From Blastococcus sp. CT_GayMR16 (GTDB lineage Bacteria; Actinomycetota; Actinomycetes; Mycobacteriales; Geodermatophilaceae): 64,000 nucleotides of DNA. The stretch lies in assembly GCF_004570875.1 (NCBI RefSeq), contig NZ_SPQK01000002.1, positions 372,001-436,000 of the forward strand. Reading direction: 5' to 3'. The translations under genes were made by a program, and so were the position numbers. Shown one piece after another: positions 31,049 through 40,563 of this stretch; position 1 is the stretch's first letter; each line of letters opens with the position of its first letter. A model generated the notes under the pieces. It searched no databases, was not told the origin of the DNA, and saw only the letters and a list, made by a program, of their open reading frames with translations.

Positions 31049-31097
31049 TGTGCACCCGTCCACGTCATTCCGCCCGGGTGACGTGGATACGTGCACA
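31049..31097. repeat. imperfect 19-bp palindrome, right copy flanking the DUF559-like gene
   Basis: Arms 31049-31067 (TGTGCACCCGTCCACGTCA) and 31079-31097 (TGACGTGGATACGTGCACA) pair with three mismatches around an 11-base loop. The left arm differs by one base from that of the palindrome at 30070-30118. It begins 1 base after the stop of the DUF559-like gene and ends 10 bases before the convergent corA stop. Confidence 0.88.
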
Positions 31098-31107
31098 ACG
31101 GCGCGGG

Positions 31108-32232
31108 CTAGAGCCAGCCGTTGCGCTTGAAGCTGCGGTAGAGCACCAGGCAGATGCTCAGGATGAGCAGCAGCACGAGCGGATAGCCGTACCGCCAGCT
31201 CAGCTCGGGCATGTGGTCGAAGTTCATCCCGTAGATGCCCGCGATCGCCGTAGGGACGGCGATGATGCCGGCGTAGGCCGAGATCTTGCGCATGTCCTCG
31301 TTGTCGGCCAGCGAGCTGCGCGCCAGCGACGCCTGCAGGATCGACGAGAGCAGCTCGTCGAGGGAGCCGACCTGGTCGCGCACGCGGATCGCGTGGTCGA
31401 GCACGTCCCGGAAGTACGAGCGCATCGCATCGGGGACGACGTCGATCTGCTTCTCGGCCAGCTTCTGCAGCGGCACCTCGAGCGGTGAGACGGCCCGGCG
31501 CAGCGACATTAGTTCGCGCTTCAGCTGGTACAGCCGGCCGATGTCGTCGCGGCGGTCGCTGGCGAAGACCGAGGCCTCCAGCTCCTCGACGTCCGCCTCG
31601 ACCGCGACCGCGACCTCGACGAAGTTGTCGACCACCAGGTCGGCGACCGCGTAGAGCACGGCCGACGGGCCCAGGGCGAGCAGGTCGGGCTGCTCCTCGA
31701 GGCGGCTGCGGAGGTCGGTCAGGCCGCCGTGCTGGCCGTGCCGGACGGTGATCACGTAGGAGGCGCCGAGGAAGACCATCACCTCACCGGTGTCGACGAC
31801 CTCGCTGGTCGCGGTCAGCTGCTCGTGCTCCACGTACCGGCCGGTCTTCAGCACCATGAACAGCGCGTCGTCGTAGTGCTCGAGCTTGGGCCGCTGGTGG
31901 GCGTAGACGGCGTCCTCCACCGCCAGCGGGTGCAGCCCGTACCGCTCGGCGATCGAGGTCAGCTCCTCCTCGTTGGGCTCGAACAGCCCCAGCCAGACGA
32001 AGCCGCCGTTCTCGGTGGCCACGCGGAGCGAGTCGTGTGCGGGCACCGGCGCGTGCCGCTTCCCGCCGACGTAGACCGCGCAGTCGACGATCGGGTCCAC
32101 ACCGGTCGGGCGCGACGGCACCGACCGGGGTGCCCCGGCCGGCCGCGGCCGCAGGCTCGGCGGGGGCGCTGAGACGGGCAGGTCGACCGGGAGGTCCACC
32201 GGGGTGGCTGCCGGGTTCTCGTTGCCGCTCAT
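31108..32232 (-). CDS. corA: CorA-family magnesium/divalent metal transporter
   Basis: A 374-residue CorA channel subunit. A Pro-rich N-terminal tail of about 55 residues precedes the cytoplasmic funnel domain (VWLGLFEPNEEELTSIAERYGLHPLAVEDAV, RPKLEHYDDALFMVLKT). A long stalk helix with LDELLSSILQASLARSSLADNEDMRKISAYAGI follows, then the pore signature YGMNFDHMPEL between two C-terminal TM helices and a basic tail SFKRNGWL. ATG 32230-32232 has a strong GAGGAGG upstream and was preferred over a start 51 bases further out. It is divergent from the amino-acid permease. Confidence 0.94.
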   Translation of the reverse strand: MSGNENPAATPVDLPVDLPVSAPPPSLRPRPAGAPRSVPSRPTGVDPIVDCAVYVGGKRHAPVPAHDSLRVATENGGFVWLGLFEPNEEELTSIAERYGLHPLAVEDAVYAHQRPKLEHYDDALFMVLKTGRYVEHEQLTATSEVVDTGEVMVFLGASYVITVRHGQHGGLTDLRSRLEEQPDLLALGPSAVLYAVADLVVDNFVEVAVAVEADVEELEASVFASDRRDDIGRLYQLKRELMSLRRAVSPLEVPLQKLAEKQIDVVPDAMRSYFRDVLDHAIRVRDQVGSLDELLSSILQASLARSSLADNEDMRKISAYAGIIAVPTAIAGIYGMNFDHMPELSWRYGYPLVLLLILSICLVLYRSFKRNGWL

Positions 32233-32360
32233 CGGCGCACCTCCTCGGGATGGCCCGGGCGTGGGCCACTGCAGCGTAGGCATGCGGCGGCCGCGCGCCC
32301 GTGCGACGCTGCGAGAAGTCGATCACGGGCCGGTGCGAGCCGGCCCACGAGGAAGACGCC

Positions 32361-33866
32361 GTGGCCGCTGGGATGCGCCGGATCAAGTCCGTCGAGGACT
32401 CCATCCGCGACACCGACGAGCCCGAGCACCGGCTCAAGCGGCATCTGTCCGGACTCGATCTCACCGTCTTCGGGGTCGGCGTGATCATCGGCACCGGCAT
32501 CTTCGTGCTCACGGGCGAGGTGGCGAAGACCGCCGCCGGGCCGGCCGTGGCGATCTCGTTCGTCATCGCCGGCGTCGTCTGCGGGCTGGCTGCGCTCTGC
32601 TACGCCGAGTTCGCCTCCACCGTGCCGGTCGCGGGGTCCGCCTACACGTTCTCCTACGCCACGCTCGGTGAGTTCGTCGCCTGGATCATCGGCTGGGACC
32701 TCGTCCTGGAACTCGCGCTCGGCGCCGCCACGGTCTCGGTCGGGTGGTCCGGATACCTCAACCAGTTGCTCGGCGACCTGGGCATCCCGCTGCCGACCTC
32801 CATCGCCGGCGAGACGGCGACTGTGAACATCCCCGCCATCTTCATCGCGCTGCTGATGACGGGAGTGCTCATCCTCGGGATCAAGCTCTCCTCCCGGGTC
32901 ACCACGGTCATCGTCGTCATCAAAGTGGCGATCGTGCTCATGGTGATTGCGGTCGGCATCTTCTTCGTCAAGGCCGCGAACTACACGCCGTTCGTGCCCC
33001 CGGCCGAGCCGAGCGAGGGCGGCAGCGGGCTGACCGCGCCGCTCATCCAGACGCTCTTCGGGTTCACGCCGAGCACGTTCGGGGTCGGCGGCATCCTCGC
33101 CGGCGCCGCCATCGTCTTCTTCGCGTTCATCGGCTTCGACATCGTCGCGACGGCGGCGGAGGAGACGAAGAAGCCCGAGCGCGACCTGCCCCGCGGCATC
33201 GTCGGATCGCTGGTCATCTGCACGGTGCTCTACGTCGCGGTCTCGCTGGTCGTGGTGGGCATGCAGAAGTACACCGAGCTGTCGACGACGGCGCCGCTCG
33301 CCGATGCCTTCCGGAGCGTCGGACTGCCGTTCTTCTCGGGGCTCATCTCCGTCGGGGCGCTCGCCGGGCTGACCTCGGTCGTGATGATCCTGATGCTCGG
33401 CCAGTCGCGGGTGCTGTTCGCGATGAGCCGCGACCGGCTGCTGCCGCCGGGGCTGGCCGCGGTGCATCCCCGCTACGGCACCCCGTACAAGATCACGATC
33501 ATCACCGGGGTCGTCGTCGCCGCGCTCGCCGGCTTCGTGCCGCTGAGCACGCTCGCCGAGCTGGTCAACATCGGGACGCTCTTCGCCTTCGTGCTGGTGT
33601 CCATCGGTGTGGTCATCCTCCGTCGCACGCGGCCGGATCTGGAGCGCTCCTTCCGGGTGCCGGGGGTGCCCTTCGTCCCGATCCTCTCGGTGCTGGCCTG
33701 CCTCTACCTGATGCTCAACCTGCCCGGCGAGACGTGGCTGCGGTTCGGGCTCTGGATGGTCATCGGGATGGTGCTGTACTTCGTCTACGGCCGGTCGCAC
33801 AGCCGCTTCAACACACCGGGCGACCGCGAGGACGCCGCCGCCGCGAACGCCGCCCGGAAGGCCTGA
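32361..33866 (+). CDS. APC-family cationic amino-acid permease
   Basis: A 501-residue polytopic transporter (12-13 TM segments) of the amino acid-polyamine-organocation superfamily, CAT/YfnA subgroup. It has RHLSGLDLTVFGVGVIIGTGIFVLTGEVA (unwound TM1 substrate loop), GLAALCYAEFASTVPVAGSAYTF, FFAFIGFDIVATAAEETKKPERDLPRGI (TM6 and the conserved loop), then LGQSRVLFAMSRDRLLPPGL. GTG 32361 sits 6 bases after GAGGAA; ATG 32373 is an alternative. Substrate is probably a cationic or broad amino acid (inference). Confidence 0.92.
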   Translation: MAAGMRRIKSVEDSIRDTDEPEHRLKRHLSGLDLTVFGVGVIIGTGIFVLTGEVAKTAAGPAVAISFVIAGVVCGLAALCYAEFASTVPVAGSAYTFSYATLGEFVAWIIGWDLVLELALGAATVSVGWSGYLNQLLGDLGIPLPTSIAGETATVNIPAIFIALLMTGVLILGIKLSSRVTTVIVVIKVAIVLMVIAVGIFFVKAANYTPFVPPAEPSEGGSGLTAPLIQTLFGFTPSTFGVGGILAGAAIVFFAFIGFDIVATAAEETKKPERDLPRGIVGSLVICTVLYVAVSLVVVGMQKYTELSTTAPLADAFRSVGLPFFSGLISVGALAGLTSVVMILMLGQSRVLFAMSRDRLLPPGLAAVHPRYGTPYKITIITGVVVAALAGFVPLSTLAELVNIGTLFAFVLVSIGVVILRRTRPDLERSFRVPGVPFVPILSVLACLYLMLNLPGETWLRFGLWMVIGMVLYFVYGRSHSRFNTPGDREDAAAANAARKA

Positions 33867-33940
33867 GCCGCCCTCACCCCGACGGGTGAGATGCACCGCC
33901 TGCCTCTACAGCCACAGCCGGAACCGGCCGAGCTGACCGT

Positions 33941-34603
33941 ATGGCGATCAGCGTCCTCGATGTCCGCGACACCTTCGTGGCGCCGCACGTTTCCGTGCCG
34001 GCGCGTGCGACGGTCGCCGCTGCCGAGGCCGCTCCCCGCCGGCTCCCCCTGACCGTCGTCTCGGCCGGCCTGATCGGCGTCCTCGAGGCCGTGGGCCTGC
34101 TGGCCGTCGCGCTGACCGGACTGGACGGCGTCCTGACCTCCCCGTGGCGTCCGGCCGGCTGGATCGTCGCCGGCGGGCTGGTCCTGCTCGCGGGGTGGAT
34201 CGTGCTCTGTGCCGGCAGCGGCGCGGCCCTCATCGACGGCGCCGGCCGCAAGCTCCTCCTCGGCGTCGCGTACGCCGAGATGGCCCTGGTGGCGATGCTC
34301 CTGGTCCTCGCGACGGCGCTGCCGATCCCGACCCCGGGTGACCTCCCCGTGCCCCTGCTCGGCCTGCTCGCCCTGACCGTCCCGGTCGGCAAGCTGCTGC
34401 TCGCGGGAGCGCCGTCGGCTCGCGCCTTCGTGGCCCAGGGCCCCCGCACCCGGGTCCGCCGCGCCGACCCGGTGCAGACCCACCGTCTGCTCGCCACGGT
34501 GACGCTCGGCGTCATCGGCCTCTCGCTCGCGGCTGTCGCCGTCCTCGCCCCGGTGCCGACCAGCGCCCCGAACGACGTGGCGTCCGTCTTCACCCAGCCC
34601 TGA
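33941..34603 (+). CDS. hypothetical polytopic membrane protein
   Basis: A 220-residue protein of no family I recognise. After a soluble N-terminus of about 35 residues there are roughly five hydrophobic helices (LTVVSAGLIGVLEAVGLLAV, GWIVAGGLVLLAGWIVL, GVAYAEMALVAMLLVLAT, PVPLLGLLALTVPVGKLLL and a C-terminal one). A basic loop RTRVRRADP lies before the last helix, and the tail ends SVFTQP. There are no catalytic motifs. It sits alone between the permease and metG, both on the same strand, with 48 bases to metG. Confidence 0.7.
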   Translation: MAISVLDVRDTFVAPHVSVPARATVAAAEAAPRRLPLTVVSAGLIGVLEAVGLLAVALTGLDGVLTSPWRPAGWIVAGGLVLLAGWIVLCAGSGAALIDGAGRKLLLGVAYAEMALVAMLLVLATALPIPTPGDLPVPLLGLLALTVPVGKLLLAGAPSARAFVAQGPRTRVRRADPVQTHRLLATVTLGVIGLSLAAVAVLAPVPTSAPNDVASVFTQP

Positions 34604-34651
34604 CCGCCCCGCTCGCGAAGCCGGGTGGACGGCGCTCACTAGTCTCGTGAC

Positions 34652-36451
34652 GTGAGTGATCGGCACATCCTGACCGCAGTCGCCTGGCCCTACGCGAACG
34701 GGCCGCGGCACATCGGCCACGTCTCCGGGTTCGGTGTCCCCTCCGACGTCTTCAGCCGCTACCACCGCATGGCCGGAGACAAGGTGCTGATGGTCAGTGG
34801 CACCGACGAGCACGGCACCCCGATCACCGTCGCGGCCGACGCCGAGGGCATCACGCCCCGGGAGATCGCCGACCGCAACAACCGGATCATCGTCGACGAC
34901 CTGGCGAGCCTCGGGCTGAGCTACGACCTGTTCACCCGGACGACGACGCAGAACCATGCCTCGATCAGCCAGGAGATCTTCCTCGGCCTGCTGAAGAACG
35001 GGTACGTCTTCCCGAAGACGACGCTCGGCGCGATCAGCCCGTCGACCGGGCGCACGCTGCCCGACCGCTACATCGAGGGCACCTGCCCGATCTGCGGCTA
35101 CGACGGTGCCCGCGGCGACCAGTGCGACAACTGCGGCAACCAGCTCGACCCGATCGATCTGATCAACCCGGTCAGCAAGATCAACGGCGAGACGCCGAAG
35201 TTCGTGGAGGAGGAGCACTACTTCCTCGACCTGCCGGCCTTCGCGCGGGCGCTGGGCGACTGGCTGGGCACGCGCAAGAGCTGGCGGCCCAACGTCCTGA
35301 ACTTCAGCGTCAACCTGCTCAAGGACCTCAAGCCGCGCAGCTACACCCGCGACATCGACTGGGGCGTGCGGGTGCCGCTCGAGGGGTGGATCGACCGGTC
35401 GGACAAGCGGATCTACGTGTGGTTCGACGCCGTGGTCGGCTACCTGTCGGCGTCCATCGAGTGGGCCCGCCGCTCCGGTGACCCCGAGGCCTGGCGGCAG
35501 TGGTGGCAGACGCCGGACGCCGATGCCTATTACTTCATGGGCAAGGACAACATCGTCTTCCACTCCGAGATCTGGCCGGCGCAGCTCCTCGGCTACAACG
35601 GCGAGGGCGACAAGGGCGGGACGCCGGGCTCGCTCGGCCGGCTCAACCTGCCCACCGAGGTCGTCTCCAGCGAGTTCCTGACGATGGAGGGGCGCAAGTT
35701 CTCCTCCTCGCGCAACGTCGTCATCTTCGTGCGCGACTTCCTCGCCCGGTACGACGCCGACGCGCTGCGCTACTTCATCGCCGTCGCCGGCCCGGAGAAC
35801 CAGGACACCGACTTCACCTGGGCGGAGTTCCTCCGGCGCAACAACGACGAACTCGTCGCCGGCTGGGGCAACCTGGTCAACCGCACGGTGTCGATGGCGG
35901 CCAAGAACGTCGGCGCGGTGCCGACGCCCGGTGAGCTGAGCGCCGACGACCGCGCGCTGCTGGCGACGACGTCCGGCGCCTTCGCACCGGTCGGTGACCT
36001 GCTGTCGCGCAACCGGCAGAAGGCCGCGATCAACGAGGCGATGCGCGTGGTCGGCGAGGCGAACAAGTACCTGTCGGACCAGGCGCCGTGGAAGCTCAAG
36101 GAGGACCCGGCCCGTCGGGACACCGTCCTGCACACCGCCCTGCAGGCCATCAAGGACTGCAACACCCTGCTGACGCCCTTCCTCCCGCACTCGGCGCAGA
36201 AGGTGCACGAGCTGATCGGCGGCACCGGTGTGTGGTCGGTCGCGCCGGAGATCCACGAGGTCACCGACCTCGACGACGGCTCGCCGTACCCGATCATCAC
36301 CGGGCCCTACGACGACGGGCAGGCGGGCTGGGTGTCCACCCCGCTGCCGCCGTCGGGCACGCCGCTGGCCACGCCCACGCCCATCTTCACCAAGCTCGAC
36401 CCCTCGATCGTCGAGGAGGAGATCCGCCGGCTCGAGGAAGGCGGCGCATGA
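34652..36451 (+). CDS. metG: methionyl-tRNA synthetase
   Basis: A 599-residue class I synthetase that charges tRNA(Met) for initiation and elongation. HIGH is at residues 20-23 ([11 protein letters not shown]), the SGTDEHGTP loop follows, and a zinc knuckle is [18 protein letters not shown]. The tRNA/Met pocket has WFDAVVGYL, and the KMSKS loop is present as KFSSS at 349-353. The anticodon-binding helical domain follows. There is no C-terminal EMAP-like dimer domain, as usual for actinobacterial MetS. The start is GTG 34652. The stop overlaps the tatD start as ATGA. Confidence 0.97.
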   Translation: MSDRHILTAVAWPYANGPRHIGHVSGFGVPSDVFSRYHRMAGDKVLMVSGTDEHGTPITVAADAEGITPREIADRNNRIIVDDLASLGLSYDLFTRTTTQNHASISQEIFLGLLKNGYVFPKTTLGAISPSTGRTLPDRYIEGTCPICGYDGARGDQCDNCGNQLDPIDLINPVSKINGETPKFVEEEHYFLDLPAFARALGDWLGTRKSWRPNVLNFSVNLLKDLKPRSYTRDIDWGVRVPLEGWIDRSDKRIYVWFDAVVGYLSASIEWARRSGDPEAWRQWWQTPDADAYYFMGKDNIVFHSEIWPAQLLGYNGEGDKGGTPGSLGRLNLPTEVVSSEFLTMEGRKFSSSRNVVIFVRDFLARYDADALRYFIAVAGPENQDTDFTWAEFLRRNNDELVAGWGNLVNRTVSMAAKNVGAVPTPGELSADDRALLATTSGAFAPVGDLLSRNRQKAAINEAMRVVGEANKYLSDQAPWKLKEDPARRDTVLHTALQAIKDCNTLLTPFLPHSAQKVHELIGGTGVWSVAPEIHEVTDLDDGSPYPIITGPYDDGQAGWVSTPLPPSGTPLATPTPIFTKLDPSIVEEEIRRLEEGGA

Positions 36452-37368
36452 GCCGGTCGGCGTCCTCCCGCGCGAACCGGCGGGGCGAGCCGCCGCCGTC
36501 CCCCGAGCCGCTGCCGTCCCCGGCGCTCGACAGCCACACCCACCTGGACATCGTCCTGGGGGAGCGGCCGGCGGACGGGCACGGGAACTGGCCGTCGGAC
36601 GACGAGGTGGACGCCGAGATCGCGGCCGCGGCGGCTGTCGGCGTTCCGCGGCTGGTGCAGGTCGGCGTCGACGTCGCGTCCTCGCGCTGGTCGGCCGAGC
36701 TCGCCGCCCGGCACCCGAACGTGCTCGCCGCCGTTGCCATCCACCCCAACGAGGCCGGCGCCGCGGACGACGCGGCGCTGGCCGAGATCGACCGGCTGGC
36801 CGCCCTGCCCCGGGTGCGTGCCGTCGGGGAGACGGGCCTGGACCGCTACCGCACGGGCCCCGAGGGCTGGGCCGCGCAGGAGGCGTCCTTCCGGGCGCAC
36901 ATCCGCATCGCCAAGGAGCACGGCATCGCACTGGTCATCCACGACCGGGACGCCCACGGCGAGATCCTCGAGGTGCTCGACGACGAGGGCGCCCCGGAGC
37001 ACACCGTCTTCCACTGCTTCTCCGGCGACGCCGCCTTCGCCACGGCCTGCGTCGAGCGCGGCTTCGTGCTGTCCTTCGCCGGCACGCTGACGTTCGGCAA
37101 CGCGGGCTACCTGCGGGAGGCGGCGGCGCTCACGCCGGTCGACCAGTTGCTGGTGGAGACCGATTCCCCCTTCCTGACGCCCATGCCGCACCGCGGGCGG
37201 CCGAACGCCTCCCGGCTGGTGCCGCTCACCGTGCGGGCGCTGGCCGACGTCACCGGCGTCGACCTCGCCGAGCTCTGCGCCACGCTCACGACGACCGCCG
37301 AGCGAGTCTTCGGCAGCTGGGCAGGCACATCGGCCGTGGACAACCTTTCCGTCCCCATCCACAGCTAA
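36448..37368 (+). CDS. tatD: TatD-family metal-dependent deoxyribonuclease
   Basis: A 306-residue TIM-barrel metal hydrolase. The first metal site is LDSHTHLD near residue 30, followed by [19 protein letters not shown], the [14 protein letters not shown] segment, [11 protein letters not shown] and the C-terminal [11 protein letters not shown]. TatD proteins are 3'-5' exonucleases linked to oxidative DNA repair. A short Pro/Arg-rich N-terminal extension precedes the barrel. It is translationally coupled to metG by ATGA, and the metG-tatD-rpfB-ksgA-ispE order is conserved in actinobacteria. Confidence 0.94.
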   Translation: MSRSASSRANRRGEPPPSPEPLPSPALDSHTHLDIVLGERPADGHGNWPSDDEVDAEIAAAAAVGVPRLVQVGVDVASSRWSAELAARHPNVLAAVAIHPNEAGAADDAALAEIDRLAALPRVRAVGETGLDRYRTGPEGWAAQEASFRAHIRIAKEHGIALVIHDRDAHGEILEVLDDEGAPEHTVFHCFSGDAAFATACVERGFVLSFAGTLTFGNAGYLREAAALTPVDQLLVETDSPFLTPMPHRGRPNASRLVPLTVRALADVTGVDLAELCATLTTTAERVFGSWAGTSAVDNLSVPIHS

Positions 37369-37386
37369 CCGGGGGACACTCTTTCC

Positions 37387-38223
37387 GTGGGCCGCCTCAT
37401 CGCAGTCATCCTGTTCATCGCCGTGCTCGTGCCCGGGGTCCTGCTGGGCCGGGCATGGTGGCTGGCGGCCGGCCGTCGCGCGGTGGCCGGTGGATCGGTC
37501 GAGCTCGCCGAGCCGACCCCCGAGGGCACCCAGGCCCTGCGACGCCAGGCACAGCACGGCCGCCGGGTACGGCGGCTCGGCCTCCTCCTGGGGGTCGCCG
37601 CGGTGATCGGCAGCGTCGTCCTGCTCGCTGAGGCGTCGGTGTTCCTGTGGGCGCCGGCGCTCATCGTGGGCCTGCTGGCCGGCGTGCTGCTGGCCGAGGT
37701 CACCCGGCCCCGCCCGCGCTGGAAGACCGCCGTCCCGGCCCGCCGGCCGCGTCAGGGCGAGCAGATCTCGGGCTGGCTGGTCTGGACGATGCGGGCCGCG
37801 GCCGTCGCCGAACTGGTCGTGACGGTCGTCCTCTGGCGCGACGGGGAACTTCCGGACGGCGTCGCCTGGGCGGCTCTCGCCCTCCCCCTGGTGGGCTGGC
37901 TCCTCGCGGAGGCCGCTCTGCTCCGGGCGCTGCTGCGCCCCATGCCGGCCCAGGGCGCCGATGTGCCGGTCGACGAGGCGCTGCGCACCTGGACGGCGCA
38001 CCTGGTCACCGCCGCCGCGAGCGTGCTGGCGCTGCTGCCGCTGGGTGCCCTGCTGCTGACCGCCGGCATCGATCCGGACCGGGTCTCCGAGGGCGTGGAC
38101 CTGCTGCCCGTCACCCTGGTCGCGGGCGGATTCTCGGCTCTCGCGGCCGGGATCGCGGTGGCTGCGTTCCTGCTGACCTGGCTGCGGCCGGTGCAGGCGA
38201 ACGCCCGCGCGCTGGCCGGCTGA
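37387..38223 (+). CDS. hypothetical membrane protein
   Basis: A 278-residue protein with about seven hydrophobic helices: one at the extreme N-terminus (LIAVILFIAVLVPGVLLG), a basic loop with RRQAQHGRRVRRLG, a helical pair (LLLGVAAVIGSVVLLA, APALIVGLLAGVLLAEV), and four more toward the C-terminus ending FLLTWLRPVQANARALAG. I recognise no domain. It lies between tatD (18-base gap) and the long leader of rpfB on the same strand, a slot that varies among actinobacteria. Function unknown. Confidence 0.72.
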   Translation: MGRLIAVILFIAVLVPGVLLGRAWWLAAGRRAVAGGSVELAEPTPEGTQALRRQAQHGRRVRRLGLLLGVAAVIGSVVLLAEASVFLWAPALIVGLLAGVLLAEVTRPRPRWKTAVPARRPRQGEQISGWLVWTMRAAAVAELVVTVVLWRDGELPDGVAWAALALPLVGWLLAEAALLRALLRPMPAQGADVPVDEALRTWTAHLVTAAASVLALLPLGALLLTAGIDPDRVSEGVDLLPVTLVAGGFSALAAGIAVAAFLLTWLRPVQANARALAG

Positions 38224-38600
38224 GCACCGGTCGCCGGCGGCCGGTGCTGCCCGGCAGCCGGGCCTTACACACTGTGGCCTTCGTCACGGCGAGTGGCGTC
38301 ACAATCCCAGGCGTCTCACTAGCACCTCCCGGCACGGCTGTCACAGAACGTATCGGCGCGCCCACTCTGAGCACTTGAGACTCTCTGTTTCACTCCCTGT
38401 GCACAGTTGCCAGCCGGACCGTGTTCGTTATCGTGTCGTGACCGACAGCCGGGGTGGAGACCGACCCGGGCGGCGTTCACCGGCCTGGAGCCTTCCGCTC
38501 CGGGCCGGATTGCCGTCCGAGCCGGGAACGCGACCGGCGGGCCGTCTGCGGACGGCGCGCCCGTTCTCCTGCCCGGGTCCTGTGACCCGATGGAAGTGTT
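38224..38600 (+). promoter_or_regulatory. 377-base gap: promoter and structured 5' leader of rpfB
   Basis: No gene is seen here. A sigma-A-like promoter is plausible: TTGCCA, then a 16-base spacer and TATCGT, around 38409-38436. The following transcript would be strongly structured: a 12-bp hairpin at 38482-38510 with one U-G pair, a GCCGTC-TGCG-GACGGC hairpin at about 38541-38556, and GGGTC-CTGT-GACCC at 38575-38588 just before the GGAAG ribosome binding site (38592-38596). Upstream, GTCAC is repeated (about 38285-38305). Rpf genes elsewhere are controlled by leader RNAs. I could not match the c-di-AMP riboswitch consensus. Confidence 0.5.
38482..38510 (+). ncRNA. stable hairpin in rpfB leader RNA
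   Basis: A 12-bp stem (CCGGCCTGGAGC with GCTCCGGGCCGG, one U-G pair) closes a 5-base loop CTTCC about 90 bases before the rpfB start. It could be an attenuator or a structural element of a regulatory leader; there is no U-tract. Confidence 0.45.
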
Positions 38601-39686
38601 GTGCGCCGCTCGCTCCAGCTCAGTCTGTTCGCCGTGGTCCTGCTCGGACTCATCGGCGGCACGCTGGCCTTCTTCGTCGCCCAGAAGTCCGTGACCCTCA
38701 CCGTCGACGGACAGGTTCGCCATGTCGGCACGTACGCCGACACGGTCGGCGACGTGCTGGAGGACGAGGGCCTCGAGCCCGCCGCGCACGACGTGCTCCT
38801 GCCGTCGGCCGGGGACGCGGTCCGGGACGGCGACACGGTCATCCTGAACCGCGCCCGCCCGCTCGAGCTCACCGTGGACGGCGTCTCGCGCCAGGTGTAC
38901 GTCACCGCCCTGTCGGTCGACGAGGCGCTCGGCCAGCTGGGCTTCCGCGCCGACGACCTGGTCCTCTCCGCCAGCCGCAGCGAGCGCCTCCCGCTCCGGG
39001 GCATGGAGCTCACGATCACCACCCCCAAGGAGATCGTCCTCGTCTCCGACGGGCAGCAGCGCGTCGTCACCACGACCGCCGCCACCGCGGGTGCCCTGCT
39101 CGCCGAGCAGGGCATCGCGCTGGGCGAGACCGACAAGACCAGCCTCTACCTGAACCAGGCCCTGCTGAACCGCATGAAGCTGCAGGTCTTCCGCGTGCAG
39201 GTCAACGAGGTCGCCGAGACCGCCGAGGTGCCGTTCGACAAGGTCGACACCCCGGACCCGGAGGCCTTCGAGGGCGACCGGACCGTGACGCAGCCCGGTT
39301 CGGCAGGCCAGCAGCACACCACGTACCGCGTGACCGTCGTCGACGGCGTCGAGACCGCCCGCGAGGTCATCGAGTCCACCGTGACCGTCGCGCCGGTCGC
39401 CGAGCAGGCCACGGTCGGTACCAAGCCGCGGCCCACCGTGGCGCCGACCGCCGACGGGCTCAACTGGTACGCGCTGGCCAAGTGCGAGTCGACGAACAAC
39501 CCCCGCGCGGTCAACCCCGCCGGCTACTACGGGCTCTACCAGTTCTCGTTGTCCACCTGGCGCTCCGTCGGTGGCACGGGCAACCCGATCGATGCCTCCC
39601 CGGAGGAGCAGACAGCCCGCGCGCAGATGTTGTACAACAAGGCCGGCGCCGGCCAGTGGGGCTGCGGCCGCTACCTCTTCCAGTGA
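38601..39686 (+). CDS. rpfB: resuscitation-promoting factor RpfB-like lytic transglycosylase
   Basis: A 361-residue exported muralytic enzyme that cleaves peptidoglycan and wakes dormant cells. A signal/anchor helix occupies about residues 5-27 ([19 protein letters not shown]). Three DUF348 repeats run from about 30 to 200 (each opening like LTVDG.SRQVYV). A G5 domain follows (about 205-280), then the Rpf transglycosylase domain from about 287, with KCESTNNP (catalytic Glu296), [16 protein letters not shown] and a Cys pair. GTG 38601 follows GGAAG. The order before ksgA-ispE is the classic rpfB locus. It is probably controlled through the long upstream leader. Confidence 0.95.
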   Translation: MRRSLQLSLFAVVLLGLIGGTLAFFVAQKSVTLTVDGQVRHVGTYADTVGDVLEDEGLEPAAHDVLLPSAGDAVRDGDTVILNRARPLELTVDGVSRQVYVTALSVDEALGQLGFRADDLVLSASRSERLPLRGMELTITTPKEIVLVSDGQQRVVTTTAATAGALLAEQGIALGETDKTSLYLNQALLNRMKLQVFRVQVNEVAETAEVPFDKVDTPDPEAFEGDRTVTQPGSAGQQHTTYRVTVVDGVETAREVIESTVTVAPVAEQATVGTKPRPTVAPTADGLNWYALAKCESTNNPRAVNPAGYYGLYQFSLSTWRSVGGTGNPIDASPEEQTARAQMLYNKAGAGQWGCGRYLFQ

Positions 39687-40563
39687 TCGGGTCCTGCTGA
39701 GCATTCCACCCGAGCAGTCCGACGGGCTGCTGGGTCCGGCCGCCATCCGCGAGCTGGCCCAGCAGCTGGAGCTGCGTCCGACCAAGACGCTCGGGCAGAA
39801 CTTCCTGCACGACGCCAACACGATCCGGCGGATCGTGCGCACCGCCGACCTCCGGCCCGATGACGTCGTCCTCGAGGTCGGGCCCGGGCTGGGATCCTTG
39901 ACGCTCGGCCTCCTGCCCGCGGTGGCCCGCGTCGTCGCCGTCGAGATCGACGAGCGCCTGGCCGACGAGCTGCCGATCACCGTCACCGCGCGGCGGCCCG
40001 ACCTGGCCGATCGGCTGACCGTGGTCACCGCCGACGCCCTGCGCATCCAGGAGCTCCCCGGTCCGCCCCCGACGGCGCTGGTGGCGAACCTGCCCTACAA
40101 CATCGCCGTCCCGGTGCTCCTGAACCTGCTGGAACTGCTGCCGACGCTGGACCGCGCCCTGATCCTCGTCCAGGCGGAGGTCGCCGAGCGGCTGGCCGCG
40201 CCTCCCGGTGGGTCGGCGTACGGCGTTCCCTCCGTCAAGGCGGCCTGGTACGGCGAGGTGCGCCGGGCGGGGAACGTCGGCCGGCGGGTCTTCTGGCCCG
40301 AGCCGAACGTCGACTCGGGGCTGGTGTCCCTCGCGCGGCGTCCGCCGCCGCCCGGTGACCGCCGCGCCACCTTCGCCGTCGTCGATGCCGCCTTCGCGAC
40401 CCGGCGCAAGGGGTTGCGCGCCGCTCTCGCCCCGTGGGCGGGGAGCCCTGCCGCCGCCGAGGTCCGGCTGCGCGCGGCGGGGATCGACCCGGCGACGCGT
40501 GGGGAGAGGCTCTCGGTCACCGACTTCGCCCGGCTGGCCGCGACCGACCCGGTGGAGCCATGA
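39592..40563 (+). CDS. ksgA: 16S rRNA (adenine-1518/1519-N6) dimethyltransferase KsgA (start uncertain)
   Basis: A SAM-dependent enzyme that dimethylates two adjacent adenines in helix 45 of 16S rRNA. Motifs are [80 protein letters not shown] and [14 protein letters not shown]. Homologues begin about 10-15 residues before [11 protein letters not shown], which points to about 39694-39703. No ATG, GTG or TTG lies there, only CTG 39694 or 39697 (or ATT 39703). The nearest standard in-frame start is ATG 39592, inside rpfB, giving 323 residues; the CTG versions give about 288-289. The coordinates here use the standard start. The stop overlaps ispE as ATGA. Confidence 0.85.
   Translation: MPPRRSRQPARRCCTTRPAPASGAAAATSSSDRVLLSIPPEQSDGLLGPAAIRELAQQLELRPTKTLGQNFLHDANTIRRIVRTADLRPDDVVLEVGPGLGSLTLGLLPAVARVVAVEIDERLADELPITVTARRPDLADRLTVVTADALRIQELPGPPPTALVANLPYNIAVPVLLNLLELLPTLDRALILVQAEVAERLAAPPGGSAYGVPSVKAAWYGEVRRAGNVGRRVFWPEPNVDSGLVSLARRPPPPGDRRATFAVVDAAFATRRKGLRAALAPWAGSPAAAEVRLRAAGIDPATRGERLSVTDFARLAATDPVEP

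Noticed and set aside
38224-38600. c-di-AMP (ydaO-type) riboswitch upstream of rpfB
   Set aside because: Hairpins are present, but I could not place the conserved ydaO core elements. It is reported only as a structured leader; a covariance-model search would decide.
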